A stretch of DNA of 64,000 nt from the NCBI RefSeq assembly GCF_027244095.1, contig NC_069658.1, positions 261,586,687-261,650,686 of the forward strand, written 5' to 3'. The first letter of the stretch is position 1. Each line of letters begins with the position of its first letter. The position numbers and the translations under genes are program-made. The notes under the pieces were generated by a model. That model did not search any database, had not been told where the DNA came from, and worked only from the letters and a program-made list of their open reading frames with translations. Shown here one piece after another: positions 46,246 through 57,551 of this stretch. Origin of the DNA: Hemicordylus capensis (lineage: Eukaryota; Chordata; Lepidosauria; Squamata; Cordylidae).

Positions 46246-47699
46246 ATTCACCCACCCTCAACCCTACCTGCTGTTTGTTCTCAAGTAGTCACTTCGAGGG
46301 CAAACAGTAGCTTTGGGGGAGGGAATTTTTGGTGGGAAAAACAATGTGAGAGGAAAGAGTTAACTTCCTCTTCCCTATGCACTGTAGTCCTGATCTAGGG
46401 AACTCCCCACCCCATGGCTGCTTTCTGTGGTAAAAGAAGTGCGGGTGGTATTAAGTTAAGCTGTTAATAATGCATTTTCGTAATGTATGGTTTAGTCTAT
46501 TTTAATAAAAATAAAATACCAATAAGTAATAAAAGGTCTTTTCATAGGAATTAAAAACAAATCAGGGGAGAGTTTTTCCCCTTTGAGTATACTCCTGCTA
46601 TCTCAGATTATGCACTGCCCCACCTTACATAAAGGGACCTGAGAGAGGTATTCATTTTTCTATAAGTTAGATAGTTAAAGTGAAAGTTCCTTGTGTTTGC
46701 CTCCTTTGTCTAGAATAAAAAAGAAATAAAGGTAGGTGTATGCGTCTGCACTGAAGATGGGCAGTGAGTGCCCTGCCCAGCCTTCAAAGAAAGAAAATAA
46801 AAGGCAAAATGTAAACAAAATGAAGGTTTCTAATGATTATTTTTCTGATAATGGAAGGTTGAGATGTTAGGTTATTTGGGTTACATGAGTGCAAATAAGT
46901 TCATTTCTGAGAAAATGGAATGTGGGGGAGGGCACTGAACTGGAAATTTGATGTCATGTTTTAAAATCTGACAATGGATGGAAACTACTGTGGGCTTCCC
47001 AAAAACTACAGGATAATAAGGAGGTCTAAATTAAAAGGGAGGGAGGGAAAACACATGAAAGCAAAAAAGATTCAACCACAGTTAAGTATTTTAATGCCTC
47101 ATTGATGTCCATGAGAAGGTTAAGCAAAGCTTAATTCCTCCCTTCTGAAGAAATGGAACGTAATTATTTTTTATTTTGGTCGGATTGTGCCCATAACTTT
47201 ATATGGCTCTTCATGGCCCAATCAGGCTGTTTGCTCCCAATTCCCATAATCCCTTTCTCCATCCATACTTACCTCTGAATAACACCTCTCACTTGATTCA
47301 CAGTTCTTGCTTCCTTCTACCTTCCATGCTGGAACGGGCAGAGCCGACCTGGGTTTTCTCTGTTGCAAAAGAGAGGCAATGAAAACAAACTTGCTACTGA
47401 GTAGAGCAAAACAGCCAGAAACAAGATGTGGTAACCAAAATCAAGGACTAGTTGCTAGACAGCATTACCAACTGAACAGCATTACCAACTGAAGTTAGCC
47501 ATGGTTAAATATTACAAACCCTGGAGGGAGGGAGGAAAACAAAAACACAACACAAAACAAAACACCCCATGAGTCCCTCATTTTCGAGAGATGTCTTTTG
47601 TGCCACATCCTCACAGAAACTGATCTCCTTCAGATCCTATACTGAAGACTATCTTCAAGGCACTGATCTTCATCCTTTACTGTCAGGTGGTTAAGATTC
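45449..47699 (-). other. Presumed esterase intron or intergenic interval
   Basis: A good minus-strand acceptor (branch-like CTAAC, then TTGTGTTCTTCAG) lies near 45487. It might open a further esterase exon, but the exon cannot be closed with confidence. Confidence 0.35.
46207..46244. repeat. (CA)n microsatellite
   Basis: About 19 uninterrupted CA units in the interval downstream of the esterase exons. Confidence 0.97.
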
Positions 47700-48370
47700 G
47701 AATCTAACCATAGCATGCCTATGTGGAACTCCCTCCCAGGAGAGATTCGATCAGCTCCCTTACTAGTAGCATTTCATTAGTGTCCGAAAAGTTCTCTACA
47801 ACTAACATTTTAATTTGTTGTGCTGTTCAGTGTTGTGACTGATTGTTTTCTTGTTGCTGCTTTCATGGGTGACCCTTTCATGAGGCAGAGTGAGGCAGTT
47901 GCTGCAGGTGGTGTCAGATTATTGGGGCACCAGAAGGGAGGCCAGATGCCCCCTGCCATCATCGCCATCGGAGCAGTGCTCTGGACTGAACTGGCCCTTG
48001 TGAACTTTGCAAGGAGCGCCTCTCCTCACACTCCTTGCAGTTTGAAAGAAAGAGGGGGAGGAGGAGAGGAGAGGAGGCTGCAGGCAACATTCCCTCCTCC
48101 CCTTTCACCATGCCATGCCACTTTCAAATGTTACAAAAGTTGGTGATGAAAGGGGATTGGCCCCCACCAGGGGTGAGGGGCAGGGCAGTATTTGGTGCCT
48201 TGCCTCAGGTGCTGTGAAACCCTGCCCCCCCCTCACCCCCCCAGCTGTTTTTAATTTTTTACTGCTTGGGATATATTGTGTTTTAATTGTGCTTCATTGA
48301 TCATGAGCTGCCTTGGACACCTCCACTGGAGAGGAAAATTGGAGTAGAAATGTTTTTTAAAAATAAGTAC
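47700..48370 (+). mobile_element. Degraded CR1/L2 LINE 3' end with an inserted short element
   Basis: ATGTGGAACTCCCTCCCAGG reads as the WNSLPGEI piece of the ORF2 C terminus. The 3' UTR resumes at about 48240 and ends with GAGCTGCCTTGGACACC and a TTTTTAAAAATAAG tail. The GC-rich interval 47868-48235 appears inserted. Confidence 0.5.
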
Positions 48371-48441
48371 AATATGGGAAATGTCTACCTGAGGGAATGG
48401 CTTTAGGCTTTGTCCTCCCCACTTTCAGACCTTTAACTCAC

Positions 48442-48605
48442 TTGGCTTTGAGTCCTCTGACAAAAGTGTCTTCCAGAGACTGCACATTCGAGCAGGTGAC
48501 GGTTTCTTCACTTGGGGCGGCTCTGTGCTGATACGGAAGTAGTTCTGTTCTGTGGTATTGTACAGGGGCCATTTTGTTTTGCTGTCAAAGGAAGCAGTGG
48601 GATCG
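48442..48605 (-). CDS. Cholinesterase-family esterase, second coding exon
   Basis: The exon encodes GDPTASFDSKTKWPLYN and onward through TEQNYFRI and ARMCSLWKTLL. It aligns with BCHE exon 3 (GNPNET..WPVFKSTEQKYL..QQCRFW). Cys of MCSLW corresponds to BCHE Cys519, the partner of Cys416 in the previous exon. It is 164 nt long against 167 in human BCHE, with identical entry and exit phases. The acceptor is CTTCCTGCACAG and the donor GTGAGT. The intron from the first exon is 833 bp. The exon leaves one base (A), so the next exon must begin with two bases of a split codon. Confidence 0.9.
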
Positions 48606-49438
48606 CTGTGCAGGAAGCAAAGAAACAATCATGATCCAGGGTGTCAGACATTGTGTGAGGCACACAATACTATCACCCGTTTTGTTTTAATCTGAGGTAG
48701 ATAGGAACAGAAACCCAAGGCTGTTGTACATGGAAAAGGCAGCCATACACAGTTACCTTTTCACACAAACAACATTATAACCGTGAGTAGCAAGTTCCAG
48801 CGGGTGAGTGACAGTGCTGGGGCAGGACGTCCTATTTGCTTTTGGCTCTGTAGCTGTGAGCTCACTTCAGGAACTAACGTCAAAGGTGGCCTACTGTCAA
48901 AAATATATTCCAGATGGGCATAACTATAATAGGGCAAGGGGAGACAGTTGTCTGGGGACTCACTGCATTGGAGGCCCCACAGAGGCCAGTCACATGACTG
49001 ACTCCCCCAGCTTTGCACCCGCCTGGGCTTCCTTCAGTTGTATTCATCCTCTGAAATTGATGTGAGTGTTAAGACCTGGAGCTACCAGAACAGCATGTCT
49101 TTCTTTAGTACCATTAAATGACTTGCATCGTCCACAATTGACATCTAAAGAGCATTACTTACTGTCAACAATATATTCCAGAACTTGTGCCATGCCAGTG
49201 GTGCCGTTAACTAACATGGCTTCCATTTCTCTGACATACATAGGTGTAGATGAGGAAGTGAGGCTACTTAAAATTAAAAGAGCGGCCATGGATGGATACC
49301 ATGGACTAACTTGCATCCATCTGTTTCCTGCAAGTAAAAACATTAATGGGAAGGGCCTGACTCTTGTGCATTTTAGGACCAGAGCTGGTGAATGTCAAAA
49401 ACAGGGTGATAGAAGGGGGGAGGAAGCAGTTGCCTTAC

Positions 49439-50928
49439 CCACTTCTGGCAAATTCTGCCCAGTACCGCATCACTCGGGGAATCAGTTCCAACTCCGCCTC
49501 TGTGTGATTTTCCTTGGTTCCCTTTATTAAGGTCAAAGTTCCAAAAATGTATGGGATTTCACATCCATGGCCTGACCCCATCCATTCAGGCCAAAGTGAA
49601 CCAGCACTATGATGGGTGAAAGTATAAACGTACACAGGGCTCCTGGCCTCTGTCATTACCGTGGCAACTTCAGTCAAGGGGCACACGAAAAAGTAATCCC
49701 CACAGGCTTGGGACATGGCCGAACGGTACCGTGCTGGGCCCTCAGGTTCCACTTGGCTGTACCTCAGGGCTATGGTTTTGATGAAGTCATCCGTTGCATT
49801 GCTCACAGTCAACTTTAGCCCTTCCAACAGCTGCTCCCAGGTCAAAAGGTGGTGATTGGATGTGTGCAAGAAAAGACCTCCATATAAGACCAAGACTGAC
49901 CCCTCATCGGACGTGGCACCAATCATGATAGGTTTCCTTTGAAAATGTCCAGATTCCAGAAGCTTCTGTGGTTCATCCAAGAGAAAGTCTCCATCTGTGG
50001 TTGGTATGAAGGGCAGATTCAGAATTATCCTGGGATCCACAACAGAGAACTGATGATTTGCAAACTCTTCCATTTCCTTTCCCTGCAGGCAACTCACTAT
50101 GGCTCTGTCCTCATGTTCAGCACAGCCCATCAGCCGAGCTAGAGTCCGGGCCCTCCTCTTGGCCTCCTCTGGGTTCACCCAAGCCCAGGGTGCATTGGCA
50201 GTTCCACTCTGCAGCACAGCACGGTCAAAGAGAGGCTGGCTCCCTGGTGAAAGGAGGTGGAAGCCGACGGATCCTCCTCCGGCACTCTCGCCAAAAATGG
50301 TCACCCGAGTAGGATCTCCTCCGAAGGCAGCTGCATTCTCCCTCACCCACCTCAAAGCCAACTGTTGGTCCAACAGGCCCATGTTTCCTGGGGCAGCTGG
50401 GGGCAATGAAAGGAAGCCTAGAGCTCCCAGGCGATAATTCATGGAGACTACAATGACATTTTCTGTGGCAGCAAAAAATGCACCATTATACATAACTAAA
50501 GAGGCTGTGCCAGTGAGGAACCCCCCTCCATATATCCAAACAAGGACAGCAGCTGGTGTGGTGGGATGGGGATGTGGCACCCAGACATTGAGGAAAAGAC
50601 AGTCCTCTGAGCAGGGTGTGTTGGCGGTCCATTTCTCAGTTTCAGGATGGCCAGAAAGAACTATCTGGGGACAGGAATTGCCAAAATTGATGGCTTCTAA
50701 GGTATGGCTCCATGGCTGATGAGGAATCGGCTTCTGGAAGCGTAATTTCCCCACAGGTGGCTCTGCGTAGGGGATGCCCAGAAAGGCTGTGACGGTGCCA
50801 GAGCCTGCTGGGAGGTGTTTTCCACGGACAGGACCGCTGCTGGTAACCACTACTGTGTCATTTTCAGCACAAGAGCTGAATCCCAGTAGTGAAAGGAGGC
50901 ACAAGAAAAAAGGCAGGAGACCAACCAT
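49439..50928 (-). CDS. Cholinesterase-family secreted esterase, first coding exon (catalytic domain)
   Basis: This exon encodes 496 residues plus two bases of an alpha/beta-hydrolase closest to butyryl/acetylcholinesterase. A signal peptide is visible at residues 1-20. Catalytic residues are Ser215 in GESAG, Glu342 in SDEGS and His454 in GHGCE. The oxyanion loop GGG is at 134-136. Trp100 aligns with the choline-binding Trp82 of human BCHE. Cys269/Cys280 match the BCHE 252/263 disulfide, and Cys416 matches BCHE Cys400. The nucleophile elbow reads GESAGGGS rather than GESAGAAS. The start at 50928 has a good context (GCCATGG), eight bases after an acceptor (CCCTTTCAG, exon from 50936), so a 5' untranslated exon exists upstream. 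The exon ends in GG before donor GTAAGG at 49438, the same phase as BCHE exon 2. It is neither a clear AChE nor BCHE orthologue; a lineage-specific paralogue is the best call, substrate unknown. Confidence 0.92.
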
Positions 50929-51483
50929 GGCAGGAGCTGAAAGGGAAACATCCTAGAAGAAGTTGCAGGATATAAAGAACAGGACATTTCTCCTTGCTGA
51001 ACTGACCCTTGCTTTTGGGGGATAGTTAGCCCAAGAGTTAGAAGAAAAGAAATGCATACAAAGCCGTTTGAGAATAGACGAGGTGGGCCTCAGAAGCACT
51101 TTGTATGTCTTAACTTTCAGACCCTTCAGTTTTGCAGACTCCCAGGGTTCCCTTACCTTCCTTTATTGTATCTGACCCAGTTCAATTTCCGAGCAGCAGC
51201 AGCAGATCCGCAGCTATGTCAGACCTCTCCGAAAAGGATATATCCATCTAGTCCAGCATTCAGTTCCAGCAGTGGCCAGCTAGATATCTCTGAGCCTCAC
51301 AAGCACAGCAACAGCCCTCTCCTGCTATTTGATTCCAGCATCTGGTATTCAGAGCTATACTGCCTCTGAACATGGTGGCTCAACTTAGTCATCATGCCTG
51401 ATACCCATTGATGGACCCATCCTCCATGCATTTATGCAATTCCTTTTAAGAAGGATCTAAACCAGTCATCATCACCACATCTT

Positions 51484-51635
51484 AGCCCTATTCAGGCATT
51501 ACGGTGTGTACAAGTGTACAGATGCCTGTACACTCATAAATGTTTGTGTGAATGACTGTAACTGTGTACCTGGATAAAGGCACACTTTTAAAAGTGTACC
51601 TGGATAAAGTCCCCTGTGTGAATAAGGCTCTTGTG
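51484..51635. repeat. GTACA-rich family, copy 4, with both ends visible
   Basis: It begins GCCCTATTCAGGCATTACG and ends CCTGTGTGAATAAGGC, an inverted pair. A hairpin AGTGTACAGATGCCTGTACA lies inside. No convincing target duplication. Confidence 0.6.
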
Positions 51636-52452
51636 GCAGTGAATTCAATGCTAAAATGTTCTGAGCATTGTGGGAATTAACATGGCATATTGCCCAGTTT
51701 GTTGATTAGTTTGGATTTTGAGAGACTTAGAAGATCCAGAAGATCCTTCTCTATTTCCCAATATTTTAATGGGTTATTTTGCAGGATCAGAGTAGACCGT
51801 TCAGGCTGAAACTTAACTAGAGCTGAAGCAACAGTAACAAGCAAATATTATAACTGCATAGAAAATGAATATATTAATTAGAGATTAACATCTCCATTAA
51901 AATGCTAGAGAATTCTTAGAGTCTTCTAAAGTCCAGCGGCCAGCTTGGCATTGTCCTGAACACTGAAGAAATGGGTTTTTAGGTTTGGTAGTGAGGAGTA
52001 CAGTAAATGGGAAGGGGCTCCTTAAATGTTTAGGGAGCAGGGATCTGCACCCATGAGTGAATGTTTGCAAAGTTTAATGCTTCAGAGGTTGGAAAAGCTA
52101 AAATTCCCTTCTGCGTGCAACCATATGGGAGCCTTGTTCTATATTGCTTCTGGTCATCCTGCAGATCTGGCCAATGTTTAAAAAAGTGCCCTCAGGGTTG
52201 TTGGATACAGTGCGAAGTAGAATTTCCTTTATAGAAGGATGGCTACAATTGCAACTCCCCCGCCCCTTCCAGCCCCACCCACAACGTATAGCCGTTTCAC
52301 TTAGCACAGAGGGGAGGGCAAGAAAGTGGGGAATCATAGTTAATGGAGCTGAGATTTAGCCTCTCAGTGAAGCTACTTGCCTGCCAGGGTCCGAAATGAA
52401 TAAGGGCCCGTTTAGAGTCAGGATTAACCTAGCAGAGGGAGTGGGCCTAGTG

Positions 52453-52574
52453 CAGGAGTTTTCAAAGTTGGGTCCCCAGCTTCTGTTGGATTGCAGCTCC
52501 AAAGGCTGTTGTGGCTGGGGATGATGTGAGTTGTAGTCCCACAACAGCTGGGGACCCAACTTTGAGAACTGCTG
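52453..52574. mobile_element. hAT-type inverted-repeat element
   Basis: CAGGAGTTTTCAAAGTTGGG and TCCCCAGCTTCTGTTGGA pair with CAACAGCTGGGGACCCAAC and TTTGAGAACTGCTG. Target copies are weak (GCCTAGTG against GGCTAGCA). Confidence 0.65.
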
Positions 52575-52695
52575 GCTAGCAAATGAGAGCACAGATGGCT
52601 GAGATTTGATGTTCCCAACATTCCTCCCAGCCCTGCATCTTCTGATCTTGCCCATCATCTGAGGCAAGCGACTCTTCAAGACAGCCCAGACTCAC

Positions 52696-52765
52696 CAATC
52701 TCTTTTTCCACGGAGGTCTTGCTGCTCTCAGTCTCAGCTCACTTGCCTGCTGCTTAGGAAGGGAG
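52696..52765 (-). other. Possible 5' untranslated exon of the esterase gene
   Basis: On the minus strand a strong donor (ATTG followed by GTGAGT) lies at 52695. It is the best donor noticed upstream of the acceptor at 50937. The exon's 5' limit is not visible. This is only a splice-signal argument. Confidence 0.25.
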
Positions 52766-54099
52766 CAAGAAACTGGTTCTTTATCTCAAGAGCAAATGAC
52801 TCAACAGGTTCTGTATAGCCAAAGGGAGGAGACACAGGTAATGCACCATCACCCTGATGTTGGTAAAGAACGTACAGTTGAGACAGACCTTTCTTGGGAA
52901 ATTTAGCTGGACTGGGAAGTTGAGCAACAAAGGAAGGCTTGGCCACAGACAGACCTACAGGGCAGCCGTACAGCCAGCATTGCCAGTTGTGCAAGAATTC
53001 TCAAACACGTGCAAGACTAAAAGGCCTTTGTACCAGATAAAAAAGCACTTGCACGCTTGTATACCAATGTGCGACAATCCAAGGAGGTTCAGTGCACAGC
53101 ACACAACAGATCCTGGGGTATCCAGCAAATCTCAAGCAAGAGTTAGTGTGGGGAAATAGTTATGGCATTAGCACCCATGTCAGCAGCAGCTTGTAGGGTT
53201 CCTACATATCTTATCCTTCGCAGTTTGGTCTGGGTAGATTGGAGCTTGCTTCTCTCCTCCAGCATGCACTACTGATGAGAAAACGGACTGGAAAAGGCTG
53301 AGAGTTTTGGATCGTTGGGGAGTGATTGGGGTGTGGAAGGTGAAAGAGCACTGCACCCCTTCAAACTAAGTTGGGTGTGAGAGACAGTAGATATATTTGG
53401 AATCACAGCAGCCAGGAGCTTTTCCAGACAGCAGGCTTTACTGTGGATTTACTGCGGGGCTTTATGGCAAGTTCGCAGTTGCCCCCCAAAACAGATGCAA
53501 AAAGATTTTTTTTTTTACCCCAAAGATAAATCAGGCTACACTCTAATGCACAATGAAAAGAGAAGGCTGTTCTTTGGGGCAATCTAAGAAGGTGGAATTG
53601 TGAAAAGTCTTTTCTCTCTGTTCATGAAGCCATGGCATTCAGGAATGGCATAAGGGGATTGAAGAATAGGGAAAATACAAAATCAATGGGTTTTTCCCCT
53701 TGTTTCCCCAGGGATAGTGTTGCAAATTGACCAGAAAAGAACAGCAAACATACACATCTTATTTGGATTTAGAAATATGTCACAATACTAAAAATGAATC
53801 CAAATGATATGATAGTGATATTTAATATAAACAGCAACACTATATACCATACATTTAAAAACTATCCGGACTAAATTGGATATTCCTCAAAAGTCAGTAC
53901 GTCCAAATAACAAAATTGGATTCATAAAATATAATAGATGAGGTCTCGTGAGAATTTTCACTGTGTATCCACAGTTGGGAAAATTAAATCAAAGAATATA
54001 TCCAATGATTTGTTTCTTAAATATGCTGTCAACCTGTGGGAGGAATGTGGATGAATATCCCCATATGATTGCAGTGCCGTATTCACTTGGAGGATAGGG
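52766..54099. other. Intergenic, AT-rich, no gene recognised
   Basis: Nothing coding. The part after about 53750 may belong to the Penelope-like fragment. Confidence 0.4.
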
Positions 54100-54940
54100 T
54101 ATCTAATCAGTCTTATGGTTTTGCCAGTTGCATTTCAATTGCATGCCACTGAGGAAGACTGCAGTCTTGAAAAAACACAATATATCCATTCAAAATGTAT
54201 TTGTATGTTCATTATATTACAATATGTCCTTAACAAAAAACCACTTTTTGTTAGCTTATGTATAACCAAAATATATATATAAGTAAAACTTTAAACAAGA
54301 ATGCGGATTAAACAGAGGAACATATAACACTGAGGCTGATGTGTTTATGTCGAAGTATTTGTTTTAAGTTTTACTTATGCTTTCATTTTAAATTTCAGTT
54401 TTGCACAATAAAAGAGTTCTGGAGAGGAACATTGTTGCAGATCCATCATGCATATTGCATGCCTGTATACCAGATAATTAAAATATACATAAAATATACC
54501 ATAATGAAGACTTGTATCCCAAATAATATCAAAGGAGCATACATTTCATTGAAGTCCACAGCTCTATAAATGTGTAAATTCTCCTAAAATGATCTGTAAC
54601 GCTCAGGAGGATTCTCAGTTCCACTTGTGGACTCGGGAAATGAGGCAACATCCTAATCCTGCTGTATCTTACTCCCATAGATTAAAAACACAACAGAACA
54701 TATATTAAAACCATGTATTGTTCCTTGAGTAAGTTAAAATGAAGCTAAATATCCAATAGGCTTCATAATCTCAATGATTCTATCACCATATATTGTTTAT
54801 TTAGACAATCAATTTATTTTGAATAACAATGATTTTTCTCTCACATAAAGACCTACAAAAGATTCCTGGATGACATTTTCATTGTATGGACAGTATCAGA
54901 GAAATTAAACAATTTCCCTAGAGAAGTGTCTTCAATACCC
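54100..54940 (+). mobile_element. Penelope-like element fragment
   Basis: At 54850-54915 the plus strand encodes YKRFLDDIFIVWTVSEKLNNF, which matches RT motif C of Penelope-like elements (xxxDDIFxIWTGS). About 0.7 kb upstream, at 54149-54172, lies CTGAGGA, a self-complementary AAGACTGCAGTCTT stem and GAAA, resembling the hammerhead core found in Penelope-like terminal repeats. The element is broken and its borders are not clear; 53750-54330 may also belong to it. Confidence 0.5.
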
Positions 54941-54954
54941 TAATCATCGTGGTT

Positions 54955-55525
54955 GCCCCTTGTCCAGCTCTACACTATCCTATTGGAGACAGAGTGATAA
55001 AAACTGCATTCAGTATTCCAAATGCAGCCTCACTATATATATAACGGCATTGTAATCCTGGCTGTTGTGTTTCTGTCCATTTCCTAATAATCCCTAGCAT
55101 GCAATTCACCTTTTTCATTGCTGTTGTTCACCAAATTGACATTTCGTTGAACTGTGCATCACAGCCCAAGAATCTTTCCTGGTTAGTGCATCTGGAATTC
55201 CAGTATATATTGGCAGGGATTTTGTAAAGGTAAAGTGTGCTGTCAAGCTGGTGTTGATTCCTGGCGACCACAGAGCCCTGTGGTTGTCTTTGGTAGAATA
55301 CAGGAGGGGTTTACCACTGCCTTCTCCCATGCAGTATGAGATGATGCCTTTTAGCATCTTCCTATATCACTGCGGCCTGATATAGGTGTTTCTCATAAAC
55401 TGGGGAACATACCAGCGGGGATTTGAACCAGCAACCTCTGGCTTGCTACGCAAGTCATTTCTCACTGTTCCATTAGGTGGCTTTAGGATTTTGTACCACT
55501 TTACATTTACAGTTGTGTTGGCCCC
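54955..55525 (+). mobile_element. CR1-related reptile repeat, split by a SINE
   Basis: CATTCAGTATTCCAAATGCA, CTAATAATCCCTAGCATGCA and ATCTTTCCTGGTTAGTGCAT belong to a repeat common in reptile genomes. The sequence resumes after the SINE with TTTTGTACCACTTTACATTT. Family name uncertain. Confidence 0.4.
55226..55495 (-). mobile_element. tRNA-derived SINE with BovB-like tail, exact target duplication
   Basis: Minus strand: tRNA-like head with B box GGTTCAAATCCC, body with the CTGAAAGGCATC-type phrase, and a BovB-like tail ending CACTTTACCTTTAC. GGATTTTGT flanks it at 55217-55225 and 55496-55504, a perfect 9-bp target duplication. Young among the repeats here. Confidence 0.85.
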
Positions 55526-56424
55526 ATGGCAATCCTGGCAAAGAAAAGCCAAGCATAGCCTGAAGAACACTGTGGTTGGTCTTTATGTGCAGAGAGCCAG
55601 TCCTACTATAGGTCTTGCTCAATCTCGAGTTCTTTGGTGCCCTCTGTAGGCTAAAAAAAATCCTTTTATTTGACAAAAAACAATGCAAGTCAATTACGGA
55701 AACATTATAAACCAAGAACATACTGTAAGATAAATACCAGTTCCACTACTTCCATTAGCTTATTCCAAAATGGGACAGAAGCATGTTATTGTTCCTGGAA
55801 CTGAAGAACCCAACCATGGATTTCTTTCCCAGAAATGCCTGTATTCTGCCAGTTTATTCATAAGTTTGGCATATTCAGAAAGTCACACCTTCAAGTTTGG
55901 AACCTGGCTTGGTTTCCAATATTTCACAATTAAATTCTGTGCTGTCATCAACATCTATATTTCTTTGGAATGCAATATTTTAATACAATCCAAAAGCAGC
56001 ATCACATTTATCTTCCACATTTATTCTACATGGAACTCTAAGTGGCATATATGGGTTTCACTGGTGGACATCCATCCTAGCCCAGACCTGCTTAGCTGAA
56101 GCAAGGTAATGTGCTTTGGGAAATTGAGAAAGGTATTTCTTGTCCAGTGATTTCTTGCATAATTCAATTAACAGCCCTCCTAAAATGCCTGAGCACATGA
56201 ACAATTCTAAACCTATCTTTATATCAACCATCTTAGCATGATGCCAGCAAAGTACACTTTTTGAATTCCACACATATCCCCATTACAAACACAATGGCCC
56301 AGAAAAACCAACAAAGACACATTCAATTCTTAACTCCCAAGATTGGGCTATTTTATTTTTCAGCAGTGTTTACTTTCACTATACATTAGTAGGAGAGGAA
56401 ACTGAATCAGACTACAGCATAATC

Positions 56425-56962
56425 AAAACTTCTTGAAACAAAATTTTATTTTAAGTTCTTTACATACAACTAACTTCCCGCCTGATGTTGGACCAGAGCT
56501 ATGCCTTGCCATCCCTCACCTCGAATCCATCAAGAAAGACAGTTAATCAGAATCTCCTGGTTCAGCAATTTCCCCTAATCTGGGGTTTAGCGAGCCCCAC
56601 ACACATATTACAATTGGCAGTATTGCCAGGTTGGGCCAACTAGAAGAGAAGTATGCATGGGTGAGGAGGAGAGGAGGAAATGACTTCAAGCTGTGCAGAT
56701 TGGGGGGGGGGCATTGCATTTGTTATAACTCGCCTCCCCTAGTTATAAAAAAGGGTCCTATAAAAAGTAGCCTTTGTTCCCAAACCCATTCAAGTCCTGC
56801 AACTGGTCAGAAGGGGTTTTGCTTGAAAAAATAAAATCCATCACCTTCTTGCAGCAAATAATTTGTTTGCTGCATTTAGTTCTCCTGTCCCATCTCAAAT
56901 CCACCCATTAAACAGTCACAGCGGCCTGCCCCACTGGAAAGATTCTGTTCCCAAGGAAGGGG
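56425..56962 (-). terminator. RPP21: RPP21 3' untranslated region and poly(A) signal
   Basis: The plus strand has TTTATT at 56445-56450, which is AATAAA on the minus strand, about 515 bases after the stop codon. Cleavage would be near 56425-56430. A second AATAAA lies about 95 bases further on. No other gene was recognised in this stretch. Confidence 0.6.
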
Positions 56963-57120
56963 TCAGCTCCCACTCAGGTCCTTCTCTCCTTTAGACTTGG
57001 TGCCTGCTGTTCCCTCCTCAGAGGCAGGACGGCTGCGAGGCTCAGAGCTCGGGGTTGTCGCCTTTTTTGCCTGCGAGACCTTAGGAGGGCACTGCACTGA
57101 GCGGAGCGCCTGGCCTGGAG
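56963..57120 (-). CDS. RPP21: Ribonuclease P/MRP subunit p21, last coding exon
   Basis: The exon begins after acceptor CTTGTGTCCAG and continues the exon 4 phase. It encodes a low-complexity basic/serine-rich tail (APGQALRSV, then PKVSQAKKATTPSSEPR and TKSKGEKDLSGS) and stops with TGA at 56963-56965. The human tail is likewise poorly conserved, so assignment rests on phase, splice site and position. The intron to exon 4 is about 5.4 kb and contains a LINE in antisense. Confidence 0.82.
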
Positions 57121-57551
57121 CTGGACACAAGAAAACAAACAGCAGAAGTTAATTCCATTGAGGCCTCCTAAAAAAGGTCCCCCAGGCTGATATTTTCCAT
57201 CGTCTATTTCCATCCAGCCTTTTCCTCAAACAAGTGTTCACGGCTAACATCCTTGCCCTGTACAGCATAATGTCTGAATCGAGTTAAAGAAGGCCAATGA
57301 ATGAGTAGAAGACTTGGGGTAGTTCTGGGGAAGGAGGAGGAGTCTGGATATAAATGCAAGGGATGGGAGAGGGGAAAAGAAAGTGAAACCAAAAGTGAAC
57401 AGAATGCATTCCTTTTCCTTCTGCCTCGAAGAGTCGTCTTCCTCCAACCAGGAAGTCAGCAGAGATTGTATTGCAGTGATTGCAGAGATTGTATAAGTCT
57501 GGTCCTGGTTTTAAATTAAGCCAAGAAGCTGTGGTGGGTTAGTCTGGGGAG

